Shown: positions 40,005 to 49,215, counted from the stretch's first letter. The stretch: DNA of 64,000 nucleotides from Paulinella micropora (GCA_019918135.1 WBZZ01000550.1:1-64000); one strand, 5' to 3'. The notes: generated by a model from the letters alone, not told the origin. Program-made: numbers and translations.

Positions 40005-40177
40005 TTTTCGTCGTCCTACCTGCCAACTACAAAAAAGAAGGAGGCAACTTGCACGAGTCGAGAAGGGAGCGCGCGCCGGGGTGGGGGGGGGGGGACGCCC
40101 CCCTCTCTTCCGAGGAGGAACGACCCAAGAATAGGCTTTGTGCAGTCATCGCCACCTAATTTCTTCTTGCCTTTCCT
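40005..40177. promoter_or_regulatory. Divergent intergenic region
   Basis: 173 bases between divergent starts (40004 and 40178), with a G-run and C-run at 40080-40105 and T-rich TTTCTTCTTGCCTTTCCT just before the 40178 ATG. No TATATAAG motif. Confidence 0.35.
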
Positions 40178-40813
40178 ATGGGTCGCTGGAAGACTTTGGC
40201 TCTTAGTCGCACGGGGGGCACGGCGCCCAGAAAGCATCTTGCTCTCCAAATAGCTAGTCGCAAGCCGCGGAAAGGTCCACCCCCCAAAAGCAAAGAAAGA
40301 GAACACACACACATACACACGCACGCGCACACACACCTTGGGTCTGGCCTTGCAGGCCGGACCAAGCCCCCGGTAGCGGCTGAGGTGCCACGGCCCTGGG
40401 ATGAGGAGAGTTTGCAGGTCCTAGACAAAGAGCGCGAAGAGATCCGGCAGGCATTCCACCTGGCCCTCCAAACTGATGACCGCACTCGGGGCGAGAGGTA
40501 CGCGGCCCTGCTACAGGAGAAGCACCTCAGCATCTGCGCCCGGCTACAGCAGTTTGTGGAAAACCACCGCCGCACAGAGCAGGCGCGCTTTTATGCGGAG
40601 GAAGCCTTCGAGGAGCTAGGGGGCGATTGCTTGATCCGGGAGGCCTACATGGCGTTTCAGTGCCTGAACGGCGAGAGCACCCTGGACCTTGGCGGGTATA
40701 TTGATAGTAACGCTTCGGGGCTGCTGCTGGACGCGCTGGGCCTGGCTAGGGCCAAGTATGTCAGGCTGTTGGAACGTCTAGAACAGAGCGGGGCGGCGCC
40801 TGCGCTTGCCTGA
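40178..40813 (+). CDS. Protein with histone H3 tail-like N-terminus, 211 aa
   Basis: Residues 1-29 align without gaps to the histone H3 tail. In H3 numbering R2, K4, A7, T11, G12, G13, A15, P16, R17, K18, L20, A21 and A25 are the same; K9, S10, K14, K23 and K27 are changed. TGGTAPRKHLA is one change from the H3 signature APRK-[QH]-L context. A basic stretch (KPRKGPPPKSKER) and a His/Thr run coded by a CA microsatellite follow. Residues ~75-205 form an acidic, largely helical domain (EREEIRQAFHLALQTDD; RLQQFVENHRRTEQARFYAE; YVRLLERLEQSG) that does not look like the H3 histone fold. H3 tails are the platform of chromatin marks; viral proteins that copy them are known to bind the host readers or writers. 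Whether this is mimicry or a captured exon is inference. The frame is intact. Confidence 0.7.
   Translation: MGRWKTLALSRTGGTAPRKHLALQIASRKPRKGPPPKSKEREHTHIHTHAHTHLGSGLAGRTKPPVAAEVPRPWDEESLQVLDKEREEIRQAFHLALQTDDRTRGERYAALLQEKHLSICARLQQFVENHRRTEQARFYAEEAFEELGGDCLIREAYMAFQCLNGESTLDLGGYIDSNASGLLLDALGLARAKYVRLLERLEQSGAAPALA
40310..40335. repeat. CA microsatellite inside the H3-tail gene
   Basis: Imperfect CA/CG repeat (40304-40337) that codes the His-Thr run; its length may vary in threes without breaking the frame. Confidence 0.7.
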
Positions 40814-40849
40814 AAAAAATGCACTTGCGAAAATTAAAAACTCGATCTT

Positions 40850-42560
40850 GGGTATTTTTGGCTTGGTAACTTTGCCGGAAAAATAGACCGGCCGCTCCGG
40901 CCTCAGACAAAATAATTGTTACAGCCCGGCACCCCAGCGCTGCAATCCTATATCCTCCGCGTCTCTTTGGTTGTCGGGCAAAGAATTTTTTTTCCTCTTC
41001 TTTCATATTTTTCGGACCTTGCGCACGGTGGCCGAGCCATGGCTTCGACAGGGCGCCGTCGGGTCGTCGTGAGCCCTTGTCCACCTTGTACATCGACCAC
41101 CGCCCATCTATCCGCCGCAGGGCTGCGCTGGAGCACAGTGCGCAAGATCTGCGGAAATATCTGCTGGAATATGAAAAGTAGAAAAAAAATATTTTTTTTG
41201 GGATGCGTTTGCACGCGCAAACAAGGGGCGAGGGGGTTAACAGGGGACAAAAGGAAGAGGGGGGGACAGGGGGGGGGGGAGGAAGGAGCCCTCCCCTTCC
41301 CTTCCCCCCTTTCCTTCCTCTTTCTCCCTCCCTTTGCCTCCCCCCTCCCCTTGTCCGTTTGCTTCTTTGGTTGTTAAGCAAAATTTTTTTCCTGATGTCA
41401 TATTTTTCATATTTTTCTGACCTTGCGCACGGTGGCTGAGCCATGGTATGGACAGGACGCCGTCGGGGTCGTGAGGCCCTTGTCCACCTGGTACATTGAC
41501 CACCGCCCATCCATCCGCCGCAGCCAGGGGGGCTCAAAGAGCAGAGGGGAAGAACTGAAGAAAAACTAAGAAGATGGCACTGAGCCCAGGGGCTCAAGGA
41601 ACAGGGGAAGGAGGAGGGGAAGGGCGTAGAAGCTACAAAAAAAATAAATACATGAAACGCCTCCACTAAGCCCCCTCTCCCCGCCCCAGTGTCAAGTGTA
41701 AGACTTTGTCGAGTTTTAATTAAAAAAAACTTTTTTTTGCACTTTCCTGGCGCTCTATTCCCATGCTTCTTCCCTCTCGCTCTCCTAATTTTCCGTGCCA
41801 AATGTAAGACCGTCGAACTTTCATGAAAAAGGTTTTTCGCACTTTATTGACGCAGTGGAGGCTCGCCGTCTGCTACGAATCGGACACCGGCTTGGACATC
41901 GGCTCAGAGCAGGGGCTTGTCTCTCTCTCTCTCTCCTATTTCTCAGTGCCAACTGTAAGACCAGCGAGCTTGAATTCAGCGTATTCTTTTTCGAACTTTC
42001 TTGCCTTCTCCCTGCCCCTTCCCTCCCGCTCCCGATTCTCAGACAGGGGGGAAAGACAAAGACAATTCGTGCTTCTTCCATGGCACGGACAGGGCACCGT
42101 CGGGGATCGTGAGCAGCGACCACCGCCCATCAATCCGCCACAGGGTCGTGCTGGAGCGCGGTGAGCAAGATCTGCAGGAAATATCTGCTGTAATATGAAA
42201 ACTGGAAAAAAAAATTTGGAATGCGTTTGCACGCAAACAAGGGACGAGGGGAGGGAGGGGGGAGATAGCAGGGGGCAAGGGGGAACCGAGAGACGGAGGG
42301 GGGCACTGCCCTCCCCCTCCTCCCCCCCCCCCCGGTCTGTTTCTTTGGTTGTCGGCCAAAAGAAAAAAATTTCCTCGTTTCATATTTTTCATATTTCCGC
42401 GGGTCTTGCACACGGTGGCCGCGCCATGGCACGAACAGGACGCCGCCGGGGGTAGGGGGGGGGGGTGTCAAAGACAGAATGTGCTTGCACCTCCCCTTCC
42501 CTCTCCCTCTCCTTTAAATTTATCTTGTGCCTCCACTAAGCCCCCCTCTGTCCCCTTCTC
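40850..42560. repeat. R3 (reverse) and R4 (forward) repeats, block 3
   Basis: R3 reverse copies at 40960-41230, 41360-41530, 42060-42240 and 42330-42450; forward R4 near 41690-41750, 41785-41850 and 41945-42005; R5 tail near 41625. The phrase GCTACGAATCGGACACCGGC near 41873 also occurs at 29588. A 346-codon minus frame here is repeat translation. Confidence 0.65.
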
Positions 42561-42589
42561 CCTTGGCGAGACTTTTTTACTTACTTTTC

Positions 42590-42640
42590 TTTGTACTGTA
42601 CACCCTGTTATTTTAGATTTCTGTTTATCTTTCGACATGC
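42590..42640 (+). promoter_or_regulatory. R10 shared upstream sequence, copy 1
   Basis: TGTACTGTACACCCTGTTAT and TTTCTGTTTATCTTTCGACA recur at 59010-59060, before another gene. Here it lies ~200 bases before the LRR gene at 42818. Shared by two unrelated genes, so it may be a promoter/leader module or a duplication. Confidence 0.4.
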
Positions 42641-42817
42641 ACTCACTCTTGTTCCCTCCCCACAATTCCTCCCCCTCCCCCCAAAAAAAATCAAAGTACG
42701 CGTTCCGTGCCCCCCCCCCAGGCGGGGAGCGTGCCGGCTTTCGAGCCCGCTCACCCCTGAGGTAAACAACCTCATTTCTCTGCTCCCGGTGTTGTCCCCA
42801 CTTCCCTACTGCCTGGC

Positions 42818-44509
42818 ATGTCGGGCCAGCACCACAAAAGAGAGAGACCCCGCAAGCGCCGCTGCGACGCGCCCGCCAACCGGCTGTTATCCTTGCCCGA
42901 GGGTGTCTGGTGGCTCATACGCGATTTCGTGCCTGCCAGCCTAGTGTGGCTGGCCCTGTGCGACCGGCAGCTGCGAGCCCTGGTCCCGCGGTGGTGGCGG
43001 AGTTATGTACCACCGACCGAGCTCGTCCTGCACCGGGCAGACCACTGCAGCATAGTCCTGGGCCTGCGCGCGGCGGGTGTGCAGAGCCTCGGCAGCGTAA
43101 CAGTGGTGCCCCGGGGCCATGGCTATAGAGTGCAGCGCAGTTCTCTCGCCAGACCCATCGACCTGCTGCGGGGCCTGCGGGTACAGAAGCTGTCGGTGCG
43201 CAGCAACTCGCGCCTGAAATGCCAACTCGTGGCTGTGCTGTCCAGCCCCGCCTCGATCGAGGAGCTGGAGTTGAAGCGGATCCCGCGCTTGAGCTACCGA
43301 GATTTGGCAAGTCTGGCGGAGCCGGCTGCGCTCCGAAAACTGACCGTGGCCTGGTGTGACAGCTGGACAGACGCCGATCTGGCCCACCTCGGGGCCTTTG
43401 TGTCACTAGAGCACGTCCACTTGCGGGGTTGTTTTGAAGTGCAAGGCCCCGGGCTGGCACACCTGCGCCACCTCGGCTCCCTCCGGCGGCTAGAAATAAC
43501 TTTTGCGCACATCATCAACCAAGAGGGGATAGAATGCGTGCGCCAGCTACGCCAGCTCGAAGTGCTGCAGCTGTACGAGCTGTCGCTGGCCCTGGAGTGG
43601 ACGGCCGACGACGTCATCAATCTGGCTCCGCTCAGGGAACTTACCCAACTTAAGCGCCTGGACCTGCACGCCTGTCACTCTGTGACGGATGCCTTTGTGG
43701 CGGGTCTGTCAGATCTCCCGGCCCTCCGCGAACTAAACCTATCGGATTGCGATAGCATCCAGGGCCCGGGTCTGCGGGGCTTGCTGCAGCTACGCCAGCT
43801 GCAGAGCCTCAAGGTCAAGGTCTCTGCAGCCGACGGAGCGCTGCTGCACACGCTGGCCCGCCTGCCGCTGGTAGAGCTGCAGCTCGATTCCTGCCCGGGC
43901 CTAACTAGCACGGACCTGGGCATACTAGGTTTGTGCCCGTCGCTTAGAAAGCTGGAGCTACTGGACTGCGCCGGCATCACCAGCCTGCACGAGCTACCGC
44001 GCCTGCCGGCTCTCCGCGAACTGGCGTTGGGGGGTTGCGAGCACCTTGCTAGTGTAGGACCGCTGGAGTACTGTGCGCGGCTGAAACTACTGCAGCTCGG
44101 TCGATGGGGACGCCCCTTGGACCTGCACGAATTACCACCCGTGCGCTCTGTACAAGAGCTGTCCCTGTATGGCTGCGAGCGCCTGGAGGGTTTCGGCGCG
44201 CTGTTGCATTTCCCTGCGCTGCGCAAAGTGACGATCGACTGCAGTACAGGCATGACCTTAGAAGACCTTACCCCGTTGCTAGTTCAGCCTTCGCTGCGCA
44301 CGTTGCATTTGCGGGGTTGCGAGCAGATCTTGCCCCAGCCCCTGGCGCAAGCCGCCGCCTCGGCGTGCAGCAAGTTGCAGCTGCGGTACGATGGGCAGAT
44401 TATCTACCCGAAAAAACAGAAAAGCCAGCCCGTCCCAGACACGAATGAGGAAGATTCGACAGCCTACACAGACGAGGATGACCCGACCAACGAAAATGAT
44501 ATTTTTTGA
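42818..44509 (+). CDS. F-box-like/LRR protein, 563 aa
   Basis: After a basic start (MSGQHHKRERPRKRRCD), residues ~25-65 look like an F-box (RLLSLPEGVWWLIRDFVPAS, LVWLALCDRQLRALV, WWRSY). From ~90 to ~520, about 18 LRRs follow, e.g. IEELELKRIPRLSYRDLASL, LRKLTVAWCDSWTDADLAHL, LKRLDLHACHSVTDAFVAGL, LRELNLSDCDSIQGPGLRGL, LRKLELLDCAGITSLHELPR and LRTLHLRGCEQILPQPLAQA. The C-terminal ~35 residues are acidic (NEEDSTAYTDEDDPTNENDI). If the F-box assignment is right, it would recruit targets to an SCF ubiquitin ligase. ATG at 42818 is the first Met. The stop is followed by TTTTTAATTAAAG. It is intact, and the window's longest LRR protein. Confidence 0.88.
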   Translation: MSGQHHKRERPRKRRCDAPANRLLSLPEGVWWLIRDFVPASLVWLALCDRQLRALVPRWWRSYVPPTELVLHRADHCSIVLGLRAAGVQSLGSVTVVPRGHGYRVQRSSLARPIDLLRGLRVQKLSVRSNSRLKCQLVAVLSSPASIEELELKRIPRLSYRDLASLAEPAALRKLTVAWCDSWTDADLAHLGAFVSLEHVHLRGCFEVQGPGLAHLRHLGSLRRLEITFAHIINQEGIECVRQLRQLEVLQLYELSLALEWTADDVINLAPLRELTQLKRLDLHACHSVTDAFVAGLSDLPALRELNLSDCDSIQGPGLRGLLQLRQLQSLKVKVSAADGALLHTLARLPLVELQLDSCPGLTSTDLGILGLCPSLRKLELLDCAGITSLHELPRLPALRELALGGCEHLASVGPLEYCARLKLLQLGRWGRPLDLHELPPVRSVQELSLYGCERLEGFGALLHFPALRKVTIDCSTGMTLEDLTPLLVQPSLRTLHLRGCEQILPQPLAQAAASACSKLQLRYDGQIIYPKKQKSQPVPDTNEEDSTAYTDEDDPTNENDIF

Positions 44510-44708
44510 AGGGTAGACAACGTATTTTTAATTAAAGAGCTACTTGTGTGTTCTCCAACGGCTTCGCCAAGAAACACGCTTCTCTCTTGCCCCCCTGGAG
44601 TCACTGGAGCACTCGCCGGGAGCAGGAGGCAAAGGTATTTGTCGCGTTTTCTTTCCAACTAGGTAAAAAGATACAGCTAACTTTTTCATCCCCTGGCGAA
44701 TTTCAAAC

Positions 44709-45002
44709 ATGGCCCAAGGCCAAGGCGCCAGGCAGAGGGCAAGGGCGGCTCGATACGCCCGGGCGGCCGCGCAAGGCGACGCCCGCTACCAGTGCCACCT
44801 TGGGCTCTGCTACTCGCAAGGCGCGGCTGCGCAGAACGACGCCAGCGCCCTGCGGATACTGGGCATACTGTATTATTTTGGCGACGACGGGGTGGCCAAG
44901 GACCGCGCCACGGCCAAGGAGTTCTTCACGCGAGCGGCCGCGCAGGGCGACGCCGGAGCCTTGTGGTGGCTTGCTTTGCGCTGGGGCATGCCCTCGAGCT
45001 AG
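44709..45002 (+). CDS. Short Sel1-repeat protein, 97 aa
   Basis: MAQGQGARQRARAARYARAA is close to the start of the gene at 750, and LGILYYFGDDGVAKDRATAK, FFTRAAAQGDAGALWWL to its end. The middle (about one and a half repeats of the 750 gene) is missing in frame: CYSQG is followed by AAAQNDASAL. About two and a half Sel1 repeats remain. The frame is open from ATG to stop at 45002, so a mini-protein could be made, although it is too short for a stable solenoid. A T-rich R1-like leader precedes it. Confidence 0.65.
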   Translation: MAQGQGARQRARAARYARAAAQGDARYQCHLGLCYSQGAAAQNDASALRILGILYYFGDDGVAKDRATAKEFFTRAAAQGDAGALWWLALRWGMPSS

Positions 45003-45023
45003 CACAACCCTTCCCGCAAGGAA

Positions 45024-45205
45024 TGCCCCAGTACTCACTAACCCCATCTCAACGACGAGAGTTCGACAAGCTGCGATTACTGAAGCCGGGCCTTAGGGTT
45101 TTGGAAACACTGCTTTTCAAACAAGTTAAAAGTAGTTGCAACCTCCAAGCAGGTTGCCCGGAAAGTACTTTAAAAAGTCTCGACAACGGAGAAGAGAAAA
45201 GGTGA
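45024..45205 (+). CDS. Possible small 60-aa protein
   Basis: MPQYSLTPSQRREFDKLRLL and LFKQVKSSCNLQAGCPESTL: gene-like composition, ATG start, stop at 45203. It starts 21 bases after the Sel1 stop. Not recognised; the end overlaps a GTCTCGACAAGGGAG-type repeat flank. Uncertain. Confidence 0.3.
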
Positions 45206-45214
45206 GGGGGTGAT

Positions 45215-45440
45215 ATGGTCAAACTTTGGAAGTGATGTAGCTAAAAAAGGCAGCCCTGCCGGAAAACCCGGAGCACTGCCTTTTCCGGTCGTATCATACA
45301 GTCGTGCAAAACTTTGCGCCAAAATTTTTTTGTTGCGCAAATGACAAGTCTTGCGCACTCCCTCCCCCCTTGCCCTTCCACTGTTCTTTGAGCCCCCCGG
45401 GCTCAGGGGGCTCAAAGGGAGGAAAGAAAAAAGGTGAGAG
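45215..45440. repeat. R1, R6 and R5 in a row
   Basis: GTGATATGGTCAAACTTTGG, GTGATGTAGCTAAAAAAGGC and TGCCTTTTCCGGTCGTATCA (R1), then TTGTTGCGCAAATGACAAG (R6) and the R5 palindrome near 45390. Confidence 0.65.
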
Positions 45441-45895
45441 GGGGGGCGCCCCCCCCCCTATAAAGCCACAGATTAAACCTGGTCCGGGGGACAAGAGTTT
45501 ATAGCAACGGTCTGGCTCGGCAGGCTGTACCTGAGGGCCAGATTGGGTTGAGATCTTGATGGAGTGAATCCACAGAGAAGTTTGACAAAGTATTACACTT
45601 GGCACACAGTACTAAGGACAGCAGAGTAGGTGGGGGCTATGCTATATAGTCTAAAGAAATGACATCTATAAAATCTTCAGGCCTAGAATTAGTGACATCG
45701 CTCTTGGATACAATTTTTTTTATTACGAGCTCCACGAAGCTTTACACTTGGCATTAAAAGTCTAGCCTACTTGCGCAAGTGGGCTAGAAAATGAAAAGAA
45801 GGAGTGGTAAAGCGCTTCTCTCCTCCTTGTCGCTCTTCAGGATCAGTCCGCACAGGCTAGCTGTCACGACAAACTTAAATTGCGTGTTAAGAGTC
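45441..45895. other. Intergenic with R4 remnants
   Basis: ACAAAGTATTACACTTGGCA and TTTACACTTGGCATTAAAAG are reverse R4 pieces near 45585 and 45743. No gene. Confidence 0.35.
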
Positions 45896-46603
45896 TTACC
45901 GAAGCAAATACTTGCTAGGAATCCCGCGCTCCTCAAAGAATCGGATTGCGTCGGAATTGTTATCCCTGACGAGCCTAAGGCTTTTAACTCGCATTTCAAA
46001 CTCTGGGGTGTCGATCTGTACCAGACCTTCCGGTTCTTCCAAAGTGTACAAGTGTAGATCTTCACCCAGAACTTCCTTGCCCAAAGTGGCCTCTAGCTCC
46101 AGCTCGGTTTCATGATCTTCACCGTGTCCCCAGGCATTCTTGCGAACGAGGTACAAGAATAAATGTGCTAAAGGCAGGTTTGTACTATTTAGGTTGCATC
46201 GGGGAAGCCGTGCGCAGACGACTCTGACCACTTCGCTGTAGATATGTGTTCCATTCACGTTGCTGAATCTGTCTAGGACATCCGGATCCGCTGGTTGTAA
46301 TATTTGCGCAACTGCCTGCCTCAGCGCCGCAAGTGCCTCCTCGTTTGCACGCGCTACCCTTTCCGCGGCCGCAGCCTTTGCAGCAGCCGAGTCGGTATTC
46401 TCATCGTCACACACGAGCGTGGAGTTTAGGTATTGGTCTCGTACTTGCTTTGCATTCAGGGTTAAAGACCTTGCAAGCTTCTCACAAAACACCCTTGCCT
46501 GTTCGTTCATGAGCCGCGACCAGCGTGGGTCTCCCTTGCAAGTAGAACCCGCGGGGTGCTGCGCGCGATCCTCTGGGGCCTCAATGTCCTCCGCGGTAAG
46601 CAC
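45896..46603 (-). CDS. Uncharacterised 235-aa protein, source of scattered fragments
   Basis: Not recognised. The frame opens with LTAEDIEAPEDRAQHP, probably from a GTG, with Met at ~46510 (MNEQARVFCEKLARSLTLNA) as an alternative start. The N-terminal half is helical and Ala-rich (AERVARANEEALAALRQAVA). The middle has NGTHIYSEVVRVVCARLPRC and LAHLFLYLVRKNAWGHGEDH. The C-terminus is FEMRVKSLRLVRDNNSDAIR, FFEERGIPSKYLLR. The last 20 residues recur in the fragments at 5460 and 7417, the NEQ...FCEK...QVRDQYLNSTLV segment at 49297. It is thus the fullest member of a family of at least four copies here. No signal peptide or membrane segment. Confidence 0.6.
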   Translation of the reverse strand: MLTAEDIEAPEDRAQHPAGSTCKGDPRWSRLMNEQARVFCEKLARSLTLNAKQVRDQYLNSTLVCDDENTDSAAAKAAAAERVARANEEALAALRQAVAQILQPADPDVLDRFSNVNGTHIYSEVVRVVCARLPRCNLNSTNLPLAHLFLYLVRKNAWGHGEDHETELELEATLGKEVLGEDLHLYTLEEPEGLVQIDTPEFEMRVKSLRLVRDNNSDAIRFFEERGIPSKYLLR

Positions 46604-47030
46604 GGGGGCCGCGCCTATTAAGAGCTTCCTGCCTAAATCCTGGAAATACTACCTTTTTTACCGTATCGCGAGGAAGATAGATGTGGTCAAAACGCAAGGA
46701 GCGCACAGTTTGGCGCTCAAACTGTCTGACCGTGCCGTTTCCGAATTAGGTCAAAAAATAAGTTACTTTGCCTGGGAAAAATGTAGCTAAAACAAAAATC
46801 AAAAATTTCCTTTTGCATTGTACAAGAGCATGGAACAGAAGGAGGGGAAGGGAGAGAGAGGAGGAAGGGGAGGGGGGGGGGCAAAGGGTAGGCGCGTGTA
46901 TAAAGGTCTGCCGAGCTTTTACTTTAATTGATTTAATATAAATTTTACATTTCTTTGTTAGCGGCCTTCGTGGTGCCGGCTAGGTGCTACGCTTGTTGAA
47001 AAAACAAAAAGAACCCTTAGCAAGCTTTTT
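46604..47030. other. Intergenic with diverged R1 arms
   Basis: TACCTTTTTTACCGTATCGC near 46650 and CAGTTTGGCGCTCAAACTG at 46708-46726 (a small palindrome) resemble R1/R2 parts. An AT-rich stretch (46920-46960) precedes the HNH gene's 3' end. Confidence 0.4.
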
Positions 47031-47031
47031 T

Positions 47032-48858
47032 TTACCACATTTCCAAATCATTCAGTCTTACATCTCGCTGGACCTTTTTGCGCACGTATTGTGCAAATAA
47101 CAAGGCGTGACGTGCCGCCGTCACAGTGATATACTGAGCCTTGGCGGCGGACCACCACCCGCCAAATTCAGTATTGAAGATTTGAGGCATGATGGCGTAG
47201 TTGCGCGGGTGGTCTAGCCCCCCGACCGACGCAGGGATGATGTGGTCAACGTGCCAGGCGAGCTTACGGCGGCCTTTGTCATCAAAATAATCTCTTAGCA
47301 AAGGGTTTTTCTTGTTTTTCTTGATCCAATTACGAACCTGGCCACGCGACATGAAGCGCTTGGTATTGGTTAGCGGCTTTACATAACCCAGGTACAGCGG
47401 TGCTACCTTTACTTCCGAGCGCTTGTAAAGCGATTTCATCTTTGTCAATATTTCCCGCAGAACGCGTTTCCCTGCTGGATTTGATATATCTTGTTCTTCC
47501 CACTTATTTAGGTCGTGCAGGCCCCGAGACAGCACGACCCCTTGTGCAGCGTTGTCTCTGGGTTCAACGGGGAAGGGCTCGTCCACCTTGCAGCGCTTGG
47601 TTTCACGCACAGCCGTGTCGTTAGTACTACTGCTTTTAGGCGCGGGTTGTGGGGGCTGCTCCTGCGCGTTGATCACCGATAGCTCTTGCGTCTCTGTCTC
47701 GACCTTGTCTACCCGTTTTGCAGGCCTGGTAGAAGCTGTGAGCTCCGGCTTCCCATCGTTGGTAGGAACAGTCGGGGCTGTTGCTGCTAGCAACGGATCT
47801 ACTAGTAGTGCCGAACTTGCCTCGTCTTTGCCTAGGCTTTGTTTGCTGATAGCCTGTGACAGCGATAACCTGGGCCGCTTTGCCGCAGGCTCCCGCGAAG
47901 GCTCGGGCTGCTGCTCGGTTGTACTTGCCCCACCTGCCTTTTCGAGCGACGACGCTAAGACGTTCGCGAGCTTTGATGCAAGCGCCGCATTGCCCGTCGT
48001 CGCGCGTAATGATACAGCGATCAAATCGATACAACATTCTCTCGAGCGTGGGTGGTCAGGGTTAGTTATGATTGATACCAAATCGTTCAATCCTGGCGCA
48101 GGCTCCTGCGCGGGCTCGGAATGCTGCTTGCTCCCTGACAATTGGGCCCGCTCGTGCTCGGGCGCGTGCAATGTCGCGGCTTTGGTGGAGCTTGCGTTAT
48201 GTTTGGTTGTAGCTTGTGGAAGTGAACGCTGTCCTCGTCTCACCGCAGGCTTCTTTGTTGTTTGGGAGGATGGCGTTTGCTTGGATGCTGCGCTAGGTAA
48301 TACTATTGGTAAACCCGCCATCGCGCGCCACGCCACTTCGATCATTTCTGCTTGCAGCTTCTTGCAGCGCGGATGGTCAAATTGACTTAGAATAGTCAAC
48401 AACCCGCGAAGGTTCGTACAGGCCACGCCTCGCCTTTCTCCTGCGCTTACTTCGGTCGCGGGTGCTACCTTACCCCGGTCGGTCCGCGAGCTTTTGTACG
48501 GAAAGGAAAAAACCTTTACGGGAAATGGTAGGTCAACCCCCGTGTGCCAGCCGGGATCCCTTTCTTTACAGATTGTGTTGTTCGCTCCCCCAATTTTTAG
48601 TGCCACTTGGGACCACTTTTTTCTGGCGGAATCTTCAGAACATTCGGTAAAGCTTCCAATAGCATCAGAAATGCAGAAAAACCCGTTGGTTGAGCGCCTG
48701 ACTTTTGCAAAGTCTTCGGGGCTTAATTGCATAAGCAATTTGTTTTCGTCAAACACGTGGTGAGAGTTGTCGCTGTCGACTTGGGCAATCATGTTTGCCT
48801 CCGACAAAAAAGCTGCCGAGGCGCTGGTGATGGCTTGGCTCGGGGGCTGAGTAGACAT
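47032..48858 (-). CDS. HNH endonuclease-domain protein, 608 aa
   Basis: HNH domains cut DNA using a metal bound by His and Asn. The C-terminal ~130 residues contain LAWHVDHIIPASVGGLDHPR followed by NYAIMPQIFNTEFGGWWSAA: the H-x-D-H-I-x-P...G-G...N pattern, with WHVDH giving the catalytic His. Upstream VAPLYLGYVKPLTNTKRFMS and RGQVRNWIKKN form a conserved lead-in. Residues ~40-180 are a separate domain (FAKVRRSTNGFFCISDAIGS, ARKKWSQVALKIGG, LRGLLTILSQFDHPRCKKLQ). This faintly resembles KilA-N/Bro-N DNA-binding regions of large DNA viruses and phages. A long Ser/Pro/Ala/Lys-rich linker (residues ~190-440) joins the two. The start is the ATG at 48858. A paralogue in pieces lies at 49514. Homing or defence roles are possible. 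Confidence 0.8.
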   Translation of the reverse strand: MSTQPPSQAITSASAAFLSEANMIAQVDSDNSHHVFDENKLLMQLSPEDFAKVRRSTNGFFCISDAIGSFTECSEDSARKKWSQVALKIGGANNTICKERDPGWHTGVDLPFPVKVFSFPYKSSRTDRGKVAPATEVSAGERRGVACTNLRGLLTILSQFDHPRCKKLQAEMIEVAWRAMAGLPIVLPSAASKQTPSSQTTKKPAVRRGQRSLPQATTKHNASSTKAATLHAPEHERAQLSGSKQHSEPAQEPAPGLNDLVSIITNPDHPRSRECCIDLIAVSLRATTGNAALASKLANVLASSLEKAGGASTTEQQPEPSREPAAKRPRLSLSQAISKQSLGKDEASSALLVDPLLAATAPTVPTNDGKPELTASTRPAKRVDKVETETQELSVINAQEQPPQPAPKSSSTNDTAVRETKRCKVDEPFPVEPRDNAAQGVVLSRGLHDLNKWEEQDISNPAGKRVLREILTKMKSLYKRSEVKVAPLYLGYVKPLTNTKRFMSRGQVRNWIKKNKKNPLLRDYFDDKGRRKLAWHVDHIIPASVGGLDHPRNYAIMPQIFNTEFGGWWSAAKAQYITVTAARHALLFAQYVRKKVQRDVRLNDLEMW

Positions 48859-48899
48859 TCTTTGGGTCTTTCTCTTGAGGCTTTGAAAAATGACTAGGG

Positions 48900-49074
48900 A
48901 ATCCTTTTAAGTACCTGAAAGAGAAATAGAAGGGGAGGGGTAAGAATATTCCGCTTCCCCTTTCCCTCCCCCCTCCCTCGTTCCTCCCTCTTTCTTCTTC
49001 CCTCCCCCCTCCCTCCCTCTCCCCTTTTTCTTCAAACAGGATTTTTCTTTTTCTTTCTTCTTTTTTTTGCATAA
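48900..49074. repeat. Pyrimidine tract
   Basis: CCCTCCCTC-type stretches and T-runs upstream of the HNH gene; TACTTAAAAGG on the minus strand near 48905 may be a promoter element. Confidence 0.35.
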
Positions 49075-49215
49075 AATTTGCGTATGTGTGTGCTTGGAAT
49101 GATATGGCTGAAAAAGGCAGTACTGCCAGAGAGGCATGGAAACGCTGCCTTTTTCGACCATATCACATGCACAGACCGCCAAGCCGCCTTCGCTAAAAGC
49201 GACATCAAGAAAGTA
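49075..49215. repeat. R1 palindrome with flank shared with 7623
   Basis: GATATGGCTGAAAAAGGCAG and CTGCCTTTTTCGACCATATC arms around GTACTGCCAGAGAGGCATGG, then CCAAGCCGCCTTCGCTAAAA, as at 7720. Confidence 0.75.

Noticed and set aside
40761-41801. 346-codon minus-strand frame
   Set aside because: Made of R3, R4 and R5 translations; the same peptides recur in other R3 blocks and no protein family fits.
42915-44253. Minus-strand frames of 148-192 codons
   Set aside because: Antisense shadows of the LRR gene at 42818.
47552-48385. 277-codon plus-strand frame
   Set aside because: Antisense of the linker of the HNH gene; Ser/Ala/Gly-rich.
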